Source of the DNA: Talpa occidentalis
Taxonomy: Eukaryota > Chordata > Mammalia > Eulipotyphla > Talpidae
Length of the DNA: 64,000 nt
Assembly (NCBI RefSeq): GCF_014898055.3
Contig: NW_023601433.1
Coordinates: 23,177,641 to 23,241,640, forward strand
Reading direction: 5' to 3'
The notes beneath the pieces were generated by a model. The model made no database searches. It was given only the letters and a program-made list of their open reading frames with translations, and was not told the origin of the DNA. Each line of letters begins with the position of its first letter. The first letter of the stretch is position 1. This document shows, one piece after another, positions 1 through 11,885 of this stretch. A program made the position numbers and the translations under genes.

Positions 1-577
1 CTCAAAATGCATTTGCAAAATTCCAGAGCAGAAGAAAATAATGAAAAGTACAATGGACATGCATAAATTAGAGACTTGATAAATAAAGAAAATCAGTGCA
101 ATCCAAATGACTAAAATCAGAAATGAAAAATTACCATGGATCATTCTGAAATTTAAAACAATTATAAGAAATTACTCTGAAAAACAGCATGCCAACAAAT
201 TGTGCACAGTGGATGAAACAGACAAAAATCTTGGAATAGCAACGGTACCAAGGCCAAATGGACAGACCTCTCTCTAGTAAGGGAATGACTCAGTCAAAGA
301 AAAGCCTCTTTGAGCATGCATTTAACTGGGCTTTGGAAAGGCGGGTGATGTACAGTTCTTATTATAAGGAAATTTGCCTGAATCTTCCCATGGTTGCAAT
401 CACTTTGCATTAATAGTAATTTTTTTTTTTAATTTAAGTAGAAAAAAATTTTCATAAAATCTCCAGATTATAAGACTACTCTGTCCAAGAGTTTATGGGA
501 ATTTCTTTTACAATCTCTTAAAGGAGAAATAGATTTTGAATGTTGGTTTTCCATAAAGACATTGTTGAAAGGGGGAG
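1..577 (+). repeat. Left arm of a large inverted repeat (L1-derived in part)
   Basis: This AT-rich stretch is the reverse complement of 13514-14430 once the SINE in that arm is removed. Identity is roughly 85-90% by eye and the match runs from base 1, so the arm probably continues to the left of the window. The first 300 or so bases resemble a diverged, shortened stretch of L1 ORF2 (the zone between endonuclease and reverse transcriptase). I could not place the remainder. The match fades at about 577, exactly where base composition switches to GC-rich. Confidence 0.8.
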
Positions 578-3554
578 GGGGTGCTGGCTTGTTGCCTTCG
601 GGGCCTGTGGACCTTTGGCTTCCCCGGGAGCAAGGCCGCCTCCATGATGGCTGCATTCACTGCATCTAGCCCATGGTCGACGTCAGAGTCATGGGATCGC
701 CTCTGTGTGTGCTCACACGTCTATCTCCTGCCTTCGGTCTCTGCAACCAGCGGGGGCATTGTCTCTGGGCCTTCAGCGATTTGCTGGAGGCCTTCGGCCC
801 AACCCCAGGGCCTGTGCTGCTGGCCTGTGCCGGGCTCCACCCATTCCCACAGGCCCTGGCCCCTCCTGCCTGGGCCCCTGCCTGCCAGCCCAGCTGACCA
901 ACGGGCCCACCTGAGTACACCTGGTCGATGCGTGGGGCCCCGCCGCTTCCAAGACACATGCATACACGCACTTGCCCGCCGGCACACACAAATACGCACA
1001 CACAACACAGTCCCGCACCCACGCACACACACACACACAGGCCCAGCTCGGGGCCGTCGGCCGGCGCAGCCAAGCACCCCGGGCCTTGGAGCTGGCGGGC
1101 AGCTTGGCACCCACCCTGCCTCCACAGGCTGGCATGGCCCGCCTCGCTACTCGGCCTCTGACAGCCCAGGCGCCGGCAGGCCCACGTCCCCGACCCGGCC
1201 AGCGGCTCTGCAGGGCTCAAATGGACGCTGGCTGACGCAGCTACAAGCGGCCCCCTCCTCGCCAGCCTGGGGTCGCCTGGCCCAGGGCACGGCCTGCCCC
1301 CAGCCAGCAGACGCCAGCCCCATGGCCCTGCTGGGGCCGACCCGGGTACCAGGGACGCCCGTGGGCACTGTGGGCGGGCGCCCAAACACCGGCGGGCTGG
1401 CGGTGCCGGTCAGGCTACAGGAGAGAAGGCTGGTTCTGGATGTACCTCTGGGGGCCATGGGTTTCATTTTTTTGGTTCTGGGGATGGCAGTGGGCCCTGG
1501 GTGCGCCTTTGGCTGGCCACTGTGTGGTTTGTGCTGTGTATTTCTTAGGCAAGCTTTGGGGTTGGGCAACTATTTTGGAGTATCAGGAGTGGGTAGAGTG
1601 CTGTGGATTATGGCAGAATATAGGAAGGTGATGACAACAGCTAGGAAAACAACCCAACTGCTTCAAAATCTACCCATGTTGGGGTTTGCCTTTCATTTGG
1701 GTAGAAAGCAGGATGATTGAATTTAAACGGGTAAATTAATCCTTGGAAACCTGGGCAGGGATGAAGGGGTGGGGGGCCACAAGTACATGGTACTCAGGGC
1801 CAGCCTCCTATCCCAGAGGGCACCTCCCCAGGAATGGCCAGAAGTTGATGAAACCCTATTGCATTTGGTGCAGGCCATATACGAAATAGAAGAAACTTCA
1901 GATAATATAGTGCCTGTGAGGCATCAGGGGCTGTATGCGGGTGGTTCTCACAGCTCTGTGAGAGTCTAGGCACAAAGAATGATCCAGAATCCAGCAACTG
2001 CAGGACTAGAGGCAAGATCTGTAACAGTGTTTGGTGATTCTTGGGTAAGAAGTTCAGAGAAACCAACCCACCGTTATGAAGACACCAGACTCCTTAGGAG
2101 AGGAGGAGAGGGAGTCTGGCCCTTTGTCCGAGTGTCATCCAGTAGTGGCAAACCAAGCTGCCACGTCAGAGTTTCCATACTCCTCTGGAGAGGAGGAGAA
2201 GGCTGGCTCCATGTTCCGGCTCGCCGGGTGGTGTCTCAGAAAATGAAGTGGCTGGTGATAGCTTGATGGCGCTCTCTCTAACCCTGCGCCACCCGGGAGG
2301 CCCCTCTATCATGCATTTATATAGAAAATGGTTCCTCCTCAGGACACGGGCCACCCTACAAAAGCCGCAGCAAACAGCGTGGGCTCAGGGCGGCCCTCTG
2401 GACGGGGACTCCTGAGACAGGGGCGGGGCAGGGGCTGAGGCGCCTGCTCTGTTGTGCGTGAGACTGGGCGTTCTGGACAGACAGACGGAGGGAAGAGATC
2501 TGAGACATCTGCGTGGGAAAGGGGCCCCCACGGCGCTGTCTGTTCACAGAGCTGGACGCAGCTTCCTCCGAACAGAACGTGCTGGAGTCAGCCCCCTCCG
2601 AGCGGCCTGTGGGGCCGAGCAGAGACCAGGCGCCCCCCACGCACAGCGGCTCACTGTGTCTCCAGGAGCCAGAGACTGCCCGGGCCCTTTTTGGAGCAAA
2701 CTTGGGCTCTGGGCGCCCCTGAGTGTGCGAGGCGGGGTGTGCGTGAGTGTGTGTGCGCGTGTGAGGGGTGATGATGGGGGTGGGGTTGTGGGCCTGGCCA
2801 TGCCACGTGAGCCCATGGGGGGCAGCCCCCCGCCCCCCGCCGCACTGGGGCCAGCTCCCGCCCCTGAGTCCCTGCCAACCGCACAAGATGTGAACCTGGT
2901 GCTCCTGGCTGAGGCCCGGGCTGGTGAGCCCAGAGCAGCGCAGCGGGCGCCTCTCCAGGGCAGGCAACCGGGAGGCTTTTCTTGGCGCATGTCACGCAGA
3001 AAGCAACGCAGGGTCCCAGCTCCGTCCCTGAGCGGGAGACCCTGTCCCTGGCTCTGCTGACTCTGACCCTGAGCGAGCCCCCTCCACCTTGCCTCTCCCT
3101 GGGTTTGGGCTCCAGGCTCCTGAGGCCCAGATGGTGGGGCACCGAGCTCCTGGCCGCGCTCTGACCCGTTGGGCCCAGCCTTCCTGGGGCGGTCCTGGCC
3201 CGCCCCCCGACCTATGGCTTCCCCCTCCCCCCCCGCCCCAGCCTGCCCAGCCCCACCTGGTCCTATGCCCGCCCTGCCCAGGCCTTGGCCCCTGAGGCAC
3301 AGCACCCCCCATCCCACGCCTGGGGGCAGGGCAAGTGGCGGAAGCGGAGTCGGGCATTGGCTTCCTGGGCAGGGCAGGGACAGGCGCCATCGTCCACCCT
3401 CCTCTGGCCTCAGCGCAGTTCCAGACGCTCGTTAGTGGGGTCGTTTCCCTGAAGACTCTTTCTGTCTGGTCGCCGTCAGGGGAGAGAAACACAGCTGAGC
3501 TTCTCTGTTGATTTTGTGTCCTGCCACCTTCCTGATTTCATCTTCTCCAAGTTA
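578..3554. other. GC-rich block, no recognised gene
   Basis: The sequence is strongly GC-rich, with several long overlapping open frames on both strands (for example 581-1720 plus and 666-1385 minus). Their translations are low-complexity, rich in Pro, Arg, Gly, Ala and Ser, and show no domain I recognise. Open frames on both strands are expected by chance in GC-rich DNA. A CA-rich tract lies at about 964-1042 and a GT-rich tract at about 2736-2772. The block begins abruptly at the edge of the inverted-repeat arm. It could be a decayed CpG island, intronic GC-rich sequence, or material moved here by rearrangement. Confidence 0.5.
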
Positions 3555-5934
3555 TGTTTTTTTTTTTTTTTTTTTTTTGTGCAGTGACACAGAGACTTGG
3601 AATGAAAGATTGCTGCTGTTTCTACCAAAGCCCGGGTCGTCTGCCACACCCGAGGCAGCAGGTCTATTGGTGGAATCTCCACACACAGCCTCTTCCTGAG
3701 ACCGGAACCCTCAGCAACATGGCCCTGGAGGGATGCGACCTCGGCCCTGGCGGTGACTTCCTGGGAAATGCCGGCTGCCTTTCTTCCTGCCACCCTCCTG
3801 TTGCCCAGTGAAGACAATCAGGGATTGACTCTGATACGCGCTTTGATCAGATCAGCATGCTCCAGAGAGAGCCGTGGCCACCTGCTCTCTCACAGGCATC
3901 TGATGGAGTTCAGCTTAGACGGGAGTGATCCCTCAATGGCCTTCACTGCAGACCCTTCAGGCCTGTCTCCCTGGCAACTCCCCCTCCCCTGGCCTCTGGA
4001 TTCAGCTCCCCTCACCCTTCTGGGATGGCTCAGTCTCTGACAGAAATGGCATCCTTCCGTGCCTCGAGGAGGGGTGCCTGTGCAGATCCCTAAGCCGTGA
4101 GCAGTGCCTTTTTTCTCATCTGCAGCCTGGGCCCCTCACCTTGGCCCTCCATCACCCTTGTCAGTGTCTTCTCTGTTCTTCTGGAGAGGCCTCCTGACAA
4201 GGAATAGACTGACCTTTCCTTCACATGCACAGAAATCTTTCATAGCAGAACACTCTATCTCTACACAGGGATTCCCAGCAGCCTTCCTCCAGCACAGATT
4301 TGTACTCACCCGCATTGCATTGTGCTTTCTTCACACCATGCCATTGTGCATTTTCACCAAACTATCCCAGGGGGCTACCACCTAGGACCCAGTGAGTGGT
4401 CATCATGGTGTCCACATGCTTATCCAACCCACGGGCCCATTTCAGCTCCCGTCACCTGCCCTGCCCACGTGAACAGGTCTTAATTCCATTCTGATCCTTT
4501 TTTGTCACTGCTCCTGAGTCCTTTCCTCACTTTCACAGGGATGAAGAACAAGGACGACTCCTGCATGGGTGGCCTTTTCTGGGTGGCCTCTTTCAGTCAG
4601 AAGGTCTTCACGTCTAGGCCTCCTTTTCTTTCTACCTTTTATGTCTGTCAGTTTTCCGCTGGCCATATTGACAGTGTACACTGAAGAAAAAGCCTGTCAG
4701 CCTCAGTGCTTTGGCCCCTGAGGTTCTGTGTGCTTGAAGGGCCTGTTCCCTCACTTCCTTCCCACAGAGCTCCCTCCCAGAACACTTTGCTCAAAACACC
4801 CGTCTCAGTCACCTTCACCTCTTTCCAGCCCTCTCTCCATCACTCCTACTCTTCTTTACCTGGCGTGGCTGCTCCCCACACAGCACGTCCTTACCCCGCA
4901 GCTCTGTGGCCACGTGGGCAGGCTGTGCTCACACCAGATGGCTTGGTATTTCCTCCTCCTGGGTGGACTGGACACCTTCACCCCATCCTGACAGCTGTGA
5001 GCACCTACGTGTGTCGACTTCATTGACTTCACAGTGTTGGGCAGTTTCCAGGGTGTCCATAGGTCTCCTGGGGATCCCCAATCAGTGCAGGTTCTGACCC
5101 ACTCGGCTGCTCAGGAATGAATGAAGCCGGACCTCTGTGCTCCTCCATGCCCATCAAGCAACCCGCCAAAGCCTGACAGTTTTCCACATCCAGCCCTCTC
5201 TCCCCTGAGTTCTCCTGAACGGTACTCCCCAACGCTGCCATAGGCCGCCCATAGGGAGATACTCCTCACTTTGCCTTCCCTCTGGGGTCTCACTTTCTCC
5301 CCAGATGAAAGCAAAGAGGGTGCTGCCCCACTGGATCCTGTTGGACCAGGTTCATCCCCTTCCCCAATCTCTGCCCACAGGCCCGGGCTGGGACTCCTCT
5401 CCAATTCTTAGGGTGCTCCTATTGGGAGGATGGGACTCACTCATGTTGGCATCACCCACCCGACAGTCCCGCTGCATCATGGCAGTGTGGAAATTCAAAG
5501 TAAAATAGAGGTAAATAGCCTCTGTCTTCTCCAAAGATCATGGCTATCTAAAAATTCTAAGATAAGTGGGGAAGAAAGTGTTCTTACAATCTTTGGTGGA
5601 AATGTTGGTTAGGATATCAATTTTTTGTGGTCTGTGTGCAAATCCATTTCAAAATTGCTCAAATGGGTTGAGCTTTAGATTAGAACATCGGTTGTCATCA
5701 TTGCTACCTTGAAAGTCACCAATTGTAAAAAATAATAAAGGGTCTCGATGGACATTGCAACAGGCGTCTGCATTGTATTTGTGATGTTCTTTCATTGACG
5801 GCTGACATCAGTTCATTTAGAGTGAAATGTTTTCAGCTAAAGATAAAATTCCTTTTTTAAAAAAGGGGCTTTAGACATTGTTGTCATTCTCAAGTTTCCT
5901 TGAAAAGGCTCTGGTTATTCTCAGAGTTTTTTTT
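3555..5934. other. Moderately GC-rich non-coding stretch
   Basis: A poly(T) tract (about 3556-3579) is followed by pyrimidine-rich, unremarkable sequence. Parts read like very old interspersed-repeat DNA, but I cannot assign a family. No spliced exon or conserved frame is visible. If the RAB18-like exon at 10.5 kb belongs to a working gene, this is intronic or further downstream sequence of that gene. I looked for RAB18 exon 2 on the minus strand and did not see it. Confidence 0.4.
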
Positions 5935-6227
5935 TTTTTTTAAAGATTTATTTATTTATTTATTTGTTCATTTATTTATTTATTTATTTATTTATACAAG
6001 CACTGGGTACAGTCAGAAGCATGAGAGGGTGAGAAATTCACTGAGCCAGAGCGGGGAGCTGAACAGGCAGAAGGACCGAAGTACACTGCTGAGGGGAGCA
6101 GCGGGCGGCAGGAGAGCTCTGCGCGCCATATGCGACCCTCCTCCTTGGCCTGGGAGCAGCTGGAGATCGAACTGTTGCTGCAGAGGCTGCAGGCAGCTTC
6201 GCAACCCAGTGCTCAACCACTGCGCCC
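5935..6227 (-). mobile_element. tRNA-derived SINE, minus strand
   Basis: Read on the minus strand, this has a tRNA-like head with Pol III A/B-box-like motifs, a tRNA-unrelated body, and an (AAAT)n tail that appears as TTTA repeats at 5941-5995. It matches the SINE copies at 13581, 16921 and 21296. It is somewhat diverged, and the extreme 5' end of the head (the usual GGCCTCCC) is missing at about 6227. Confidence 0.9.
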
Positions 6228-8276
6228 TGAAAGGACATTTTGCCGAGGCTGGTCTGCCACAGGATGTCAACATGGGGTGAGTTTATTTGGAACACAGGAA
6301 TTTCATTCTATTCTACCCTATTCTTTTTCATTGTTTGTTTCTTGGTAACTAGGTAGAGGAAGGATCTTTCAGTTATTTGAAATTTTGTTTTATGAGACAT
6401 CATGGCTCCATTCATCATTTTGCCTTTTTCTTTCCATAGGTATGTACAATTTTCAGAACTCTTGTATATGAAAGCTGGAAGGGTCTGGGCTTTGATTTAA
6501 TGTCTTACTTTCACTTTTTTTATCAAAGCAATATAAAGCTTATGGGTTAAACAGAGTACATTTATAATTACTTTTTTGAAGACAAAATATATTTATTTGG
6601 ATTTGCAAATGAGCAGGAGCCTAGGTTTAGGCCAGAAACCCAAACCCCCTCACTAAAATCAATGAAGTGTATTGGACATTCACTCCAAATGAAGCTGCTG
6701 TGCCCACCCTGCCTGACTAGCAGGAAGGCCACAATTTCATCCTTAATATTAGTTTTTCTTTGGCCATCAAGGTATTATTAATTTGAAAAATAATTTTAGC
6801 AGTTCCTTTTCACCTGCCAAGGATCAGGGATGTAAGTGCAATGATGATGTTTTCATTAGTTTTAGTCAACCGGTTCTGATCATAAGAGGGGGCTGCATGC
6901 ATTATAGAAAATGTGAACAGTCGAATGAAATAAAATGACCAATGGCCAACTATGATTTTTCATCAAAAGAGAAATATTTTTCATGAGTTAGCTTACTTTC
7001 TTCCTTCTGATTTCCAGTATTTTGAATTGTGAACTACAACACCCTTGTATAAGGGCCGGTTGTATAAATGTAGAGTTTAAGAATCACCAAATGAACTCCC
7101 ATTCAATAGATGGAGAAACATAAAATCACTTATCATCATCGTCTCTGAGTGCGCACCAATATGCGACCTTTGCAGTAACTATTTCCCTTGCTTTTCATGA
7201 CAAGTTCTCATATAATTCTGTATTATTAAATGTATAATTAAAACATGATGTTCATTTTGTCTGGTATTTAAAATATAAATAAATTTTATTATGTTCATTT
7301 TCTATCTAGACTCTTTCTCGCAACAATATGTGGGCAAGATGATCCACAGGATTGGCTGTGCTACAGCCTCATGTTTTCACTGCTGTATAGTATTCCACTT
7401 AATACCAAGTAATTTTTCCACTCTATTCTACATTCACACTAGATTATTGCATTAATATTTTCTATCCAAACTGGAATACCAATATCTAGAATTTTATATT
7501 CCACTTTCTTCATTGAACACTAATGTTTTATGTATATGTGAGATATATTGGACAGTTTCCTGGGGTTTTCATTTAGATTGTTTCCAATCCTGAATGGAAA
7601 TGAATTTAGTATATTTAATATATATAATATATTTCTATTTTTTCTCTCTCCAAGACAACAACAATAAAAACAACTATAATTGAGATGTTAAACTAATGCA
7701 CAATTCAACCATAAAATCCTAAAGCCAACTAAATCTTGAACCAAGAATCAACTGAAGGCAATGATGAAGCTGTAAAGATTTATTTTTTGTCATTTATTGA
7801 AGAAACAGATATTTGCATGAATGCAAGACGTTCTTAGTAAGTACGCACAATTTTTAAAGAGATGTTACAAGTAGCGGTGACAGCCATTCTCTCTCTTTCT
7901 CTCTCTCATAGGATGGAGAGCGTTGGAGAGGGAGAGAGATTGCAAACTAGATTCCTGAATTTACTAATACGTCAAGGTTTTATTTTCTGTTTTTCTTCTT
8001 TTTACTGAATTATTTCTTCTTCACACATATTTTATTCTCTGAGATGGGCTACCAGATAATGTTCCCTAAAAAATTGCACCTGCATCTTTCATCTTCTCTG
8101 ATGGAAATTCTGTGTGAGCGAGCACCTAAGCTAGGAGCCCGAGAGTCAATAAGGAGGCAAAATATTATGAATTTTTCTGATGTCTGAACAAGAAATACCA
8201 TCCATTTCCTACATTATTTGTGCTGTTAAAGTGAAGGTCATATCACTTCTGGAACATAAAATAACTTTAAAAGCAG
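6228..8276. other. AT-rich non-coding stretch
   Basis: No gene, exon or clear repeat family is recognised here. A short CT-rich microsatellite sits at about 7890-7910. Composition and lack of open frames fit intronic or intergenic mammalian DNA. Confidence 0.45.
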
Positions 8277-8357
8277 GGCCTCCCCTGGTGGCACAGCAGT
8301 TGAGTGCTGGGCTGCGAAGCTGCCCACAGCCTCTGCAGCACTGATTCGATCCCCGGT
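8277..8357 (+). mobile_element. SINE head fragment, plus strand
   Basis: Only the tRNA-like part of the local SINE family is present. It starts with GGCCTCCC, has an A-box-like stretch, and carries a B-box-like GATTCGATCCC at the end. The body and tail are absent, so this is a 3'-truncated or old, deleted copy. Confidence 0.8.
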
Positions 8358-8524
8358 ATAAAATGGGCCAAAAAGAAATGGGATAAAAAGGGCATTGGAG
8401 GGAAAGAATTTGGATAATAGGTTTCTCTAACCCCTTCTGAAACACTTCGCTACTTTAGTTCACTATGCCTAGCCACAGAATCAAAAAATTTGACATATTT
8501 AACATCAGATAGGGTTTGAGAGAT

Positions 8525-8640
8525 TTCTGTTCTACCCTCATTTGTCAAAGTGAAAAATGAAGGCCTTCAGTGTTCACATAAGGTCACATAAATGGAAGCA
8601 TTAATTTCAAAATCCTGATCTCACACGTAGTTTATTCTCC
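8525..8640 (+). repeat. MIR-like relic
   Basis: The sequence keeps the order of the MIR core: a degraded form of the gaggaaactgagg segment, then AAGGTCACA, then a degraded form of the gggatttgaaccc segment. Divergence is high, as expected for this ancient mammalian SINE. The assignment is by eye only. Confidence 0.45.
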
Positions 8641-10009
8641 AACATTCTGAAATTAACTTGAAAAATAACCCACAAATTTGAATTAAAGACTCTTGTGCAA
8701 TGATTTCTCAACAACACAAGTGATATCTCATTGCCTCACTGGGTTTCTGCAAAAACACTAACCAACTACTGGCTAGAACCCTTTCAGATTATACCCATGA
8801 TCTATGTTTTTATACTAACTCACTTTAAAAAGCATATATTTCTATTTTAGTGGAATTATTTATTCTCATCTTATACAGAAAGATAAGTATCAAGGTTTAT
8901 TTTCCATAGCATATCATAAATAATGTTTAGCTAGAAAAATGAGACACTTTCTCACAAATGCCATCCTTCTTGAAAGAGGTATTAAAGGTGTTCAACTACT
9001 GCAGGGAGCATCTGACAACCACTACTAAGTATGTTGGAAAAGTTTGGAACAGATTAGATCCACATACCTTTGCGGGAGGGGAACGAAGAACAAGAAATTA
9101 CTTAAAAGACTGTGGTGTGGTGGAAGAACCTCAATGAAATCAACACTGTACTTCGAGATTATCTTCAAAAGTCCTCTCAAAGAGCCTTCCTAGGCAGTGA
9201 TCCACCCAATACATTGAGAAAAAGTGCCCTGCCATTTATTGGCTTGAATCACGAAATGATTTCATCTTGACCTCAGATTTAGCAATATGATATGCCTTAA
9301 CCTAAATGAGAGTCACATCTCAAGAAAAAAAGAAAGGTCACAAGCTATGGAGTTCTTATTGAGATAATGCCAGTAAAAACCTTTTAAACCGTCAAAACGA
9401 ACGGTGATCATTCTCTCTAGCCCTTCTCTCTCCCTCCCACCCTCCTCCGCTCCTCCACACCCTATACTTTCCCTAACCCAGTGTTCCATGACTGCAATCC
9501 TTGTTGAACACAAATCTTTCACTCCTGTGCAGAGGACATTAAATGAGAAAAAATATGAAAATATATTACCATGCTTAAAAAATATATAAACCTTCAGAAC
9601 ATATTAGAGAATAAAATTTCAAATCCTTAAGTCTCTAAAAATCCTTAACTAGGAAGTGATTAAGAAAGTGACCTGAAATGTACGTGTATCAGGAGCGAAA
9701 ACAGGAAAAATGGTCAGGATAAATTCACCCGGGGAACTGCTCCACAGACCTGGAAGAAATCAGGACGCTCTTCCTACACCGCGAGCTCCATGTCTCCGCC
9801 ACACACTCAAGTCTAACTATTGTCAGTATCACTCCCCTCGCGCCAAGAAAGAAAAAACAACACTCTGTTATCTTCTGTGCTGCGGCAGAATGGAACCATC
9901 GTTTGTCAAGGTGGCTCACAGCTTCAGCAAAACTATCTCATAGCACAGGGAGTGAGTCAAGCAGCTGGAAGACCAAAGAGATCTTTCAGGGCTGACTCAT
10001 GAAACACAA
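8641..10009. other. AT-rich stretch upstream of the CpG island, nothing recognised
   Basis: No repeat or exon can be named. A pyrimidine-rich tract lies at about 9410-9470. GC content rises sharply from about 9990 into the CpG island. If RAB18 is transcribed leftward, this is the start of its first intron. Confidence 0.4.
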
Positions 10010-10494
10010 CAGCAGCAGCCGGGGCGGGCGTTGCAGCGCGGCCAGGACGGCGACCTGCGGCGTCACGAGGCTTCCCTGCGCGTCACGTCCTTGGAGAAAG
10101 TCCAACCTGAATCCCAAAGTGATAAAGTCCCGACTCCAACTGGCCGCGGCCTCGCCCAGGCGAGCCTCGGGACAAGCGCAGCCCCGGTGCCCAGGCCTCG
10201 CGCAGCGGGCGGCAGCCGCGGGGCGCTCTCGCCAGGACGGGGGAGCAAGACCCGTCACCCTGGCTGGCGGGGGCTGCGGGCGGTGCGGGGCGGGGCGGTG
10301 CGGGGCGGGCAGGGCGGGCAGCGAGGCCGCAGGAGCCGGGGCCGCCGGGCCGCGAGGCGGAGGGGCCTGCGGCGCACAAGCAGGGACTGGCGCGGCCACT
10401 CGGGGCTCACCGTTGACGGTTCCCGGCCGGCCTGGGAGACGCTGCCACGGCAGCCCCGTCCGCCGCCCCCGTGACGACCGCGGGGCCGCCTCAC

Positions 10495-10562
10495 CTGGAC
10501 TTGCCGACGCTGCTCTCGCCGATGATGAGGACCTTCAGGACGGGCAGCACGTCCTCGTCCAT
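10495..10562 (-). CDS. RAB18: RAB18-like first coding exon
   Basis: The minus strand gives an ATG at 10562 in a strong Kozak setting (A at -3, G at +4). It encodes 22 residues plus two bases of a split codon, ending at 10495 before a GTGAGG splice donor. The peptide starts MDEDVL and contains LIIGESSVGKS, the P-loop (GxxxxGKS) that binds GTP phosphates. In human RAB18 the first exon also ends right after this motif. RAB18 is a small GTPase of the endoplasmic reticulum and lipid droplets. Compared with the human protein I see four changes: T7P, T8V, I11V and G18S. That is many for a protein this conserved, although Ser at position 18 occurs in other Rabs. Exon 2 is not visible between 1 and 10494. 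The head-to-head order with PTCHD3 fits human 10p12. It could instead be a duplicated, decaying first exon. Confidence 0.75.
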
Positions 10563-10633
10563 CCTGACGCTGCTCCGCTCCAGCCCAGCTGGCCGCCCTG
10601 TCCGGCTCTCAACCCTTCACCCCGAGAACTGCC

Positions 10634-10645
10634 CGCGCATGCGCA
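10634..10645. promoter_or_regulatory. NRF1-type palindromic site
   Basis: CGCGCATGCGCA matches the NRF1 consensus. It lies about 72 bases upstream of the RAB18-like ATG within the CpG island, where NRF1 sites commonly sit. Confidence 0.6.
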
Positions 10646-10806
10646 CCGCTCAGCGTGCTACCACCTTTTCACACCGGGTGTGTCTATCACTGGAGCAGCA
10701 ACAACCCAGTTCCGCCTGGAGGTTGCTCTGCGTCTGCGCCAAACCAGAGTTCCAGGCGGTTTCCCCGAGAGGTTAGTCCTCTCGCGCGCAAGCCCAGACC
10801 TAGAGG

Positions 10807-10825
10807 GCGGAAGTGTGTGACGTCA
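10807..10825. promoter_or_regulatory. ETS-like site followed by a full CRE
   Basis: GCGGAAGTG (10807-10815) resembles a GABPA/ETS site. The perfect palindrome TGACGTCA follows at 10818-10825. A second ETS-like core in the opposite orientation, CTTCCGG, is at 10845-10851. The cluster marks the outer edge of the CpG island and could drive transcription in both directions. Confidence 0.55.
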
Positions 10826-11034
10826 CCCGCCTGCGCACTTCCTCCTTCCGGCCCTGTCTTCCATCGGACTTGGTTATGCAGTAGGCAAAGGGAAGGGGCG
10901 GAGCCAGGGGAGTGTAACGCTTGTTTGGTTTAGTTGCTGCTCATAACAGCCATATGGCGTCGGGAAGCACTGTGCGGAAAGGCAAATTACGGTAAAAGTA
11001 GGTCCCAACTCTACACATGGCCAGCTAATTTATC

Positions 11035-11165
11035 TAGCCTTCTGAACCTGTTAGCTCAGCTGAGCAATGGAGGCCATCATATGTCTTAGAATAATACCAG
11101 CTTCTTGGATTGCTGTGAAGACTAAGTGAGATCGTTTATGAACACACTTTGTAAACACAAGTAAA
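11035..11165 (-). repeat. MIR relic
   Basis: The plus strand shows the antisense MIR pattern: a short AATGGxGG-type segment, AATAATACCAxC, then a form of gttgtgaggattaaatgagat (here GCTGTGAAGACTAAGTGAGAT). It is old and diverged. Confidence 0.6.
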
Positions 11166-11589
11166 CCATTTAAGTGTGACTAGGTATGAATTTCCTGATT
11201 TACCCTCCTTTAATGAAGAATTCCCTTCCTACATCTGTACCTCTTGAAAGGGAATTGTAGACTCTATAGATCCGGTGCATAAAAACTTATGGTGGTGCAA
11301 TTTCAAACCAGCTATTTCTGTTCTTAAAAACTACATAACTACAGGAATCGTTTACATGTGCTTTCTTTCCTTCACTAAGTTGAAAATCTTATTGAAAGTC
11401 CCAAATCTCATATGGATATGAAAGCTTATGAAGTGCTTGGTACTTAGCAGACACTGAACAGTTCTTTCATCTTCTTACACTTGCAGCTAATGCCAGATAC
11501 AATAGATTTGATTACAGAAGGAATAGGGGGAAAATTAAAGATTTTTTTTTTAATCTGGGAAAGCACGTTTACCACATATCCAATTGGTT

Positions 11590-11885
11590 CCTTCACTTCC
11601 TTCCGGTCTTTACTCAAATAATGCCTTCCTAAGGAGGTCTTCCTTTGTCCTGTGCACAGCCTTCCTGTTTTCCCTATAACTCTTCACATTATTTTTCTGC
11701 ATAGAATTTGCCATCCTTACATATACATGATAAATAAATTCTACTTTATATTTATACATATTTTACTAGTTTATTTGTTCACTGTTTAATCTGCCCCAAA
11801 GAGAACAGAAAGAGCCCTGGTATCTAGTACCTGGCATATAATGTAAAATTATACTAAATGTTTGATGAATGAACTGAGTGAACAT
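11590..11885 (+). repeat. L2 3'-end relic
   Basis: The order of features follows the L2 3' end: a CTTCCTAAGGAGGTCTTCC segment, then TTTATTTGTTCACTG, then CTGGTATCTAGTACCTGGCATATA, then a TTTGATGAATGAA end. Divergence is typical of this ancient LINE. Confidence 0.65.

Larger units (their letters stand above)
10010..10870. promoter_or_regulatory. CpG island around the RAB18-like first exon
   Basis: CpG dinucleotides are dense from about 10010 to 10870, in contrast with the AT-rich flanks. The island contains the RAB18-like coding start on the minus strand. Upstream of that start it holds a palindromic NRF1 motif, two ETS-type motifs and a full CRE. This is the usual make-up of a TATA-less housekeeping promoter, often bidirectional. 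PTCHD3 begins 4.7 kb further on in the opposite direction. Confidence 0.8.

Noticed and set aside
666..1385. 239-residue frame on the minus strand
   Set aside because: Shadow of the same GC-rich block. The Cys-Val runs come from the CA/GT repeat.
581..1720. 379-residue open frame on the plus strand
   Set aside because: GC-rich DNA with long frames on both strands over the same bases. The translation is low-complexity with His/Thr runs from a CA repeat, no domain is recognised, and no splice or promoter context was seen.
9710..9943. Short frames before the CpG island as an upstream gene
   Set aside because: No splice sites, weak start context, and no homology recognised.
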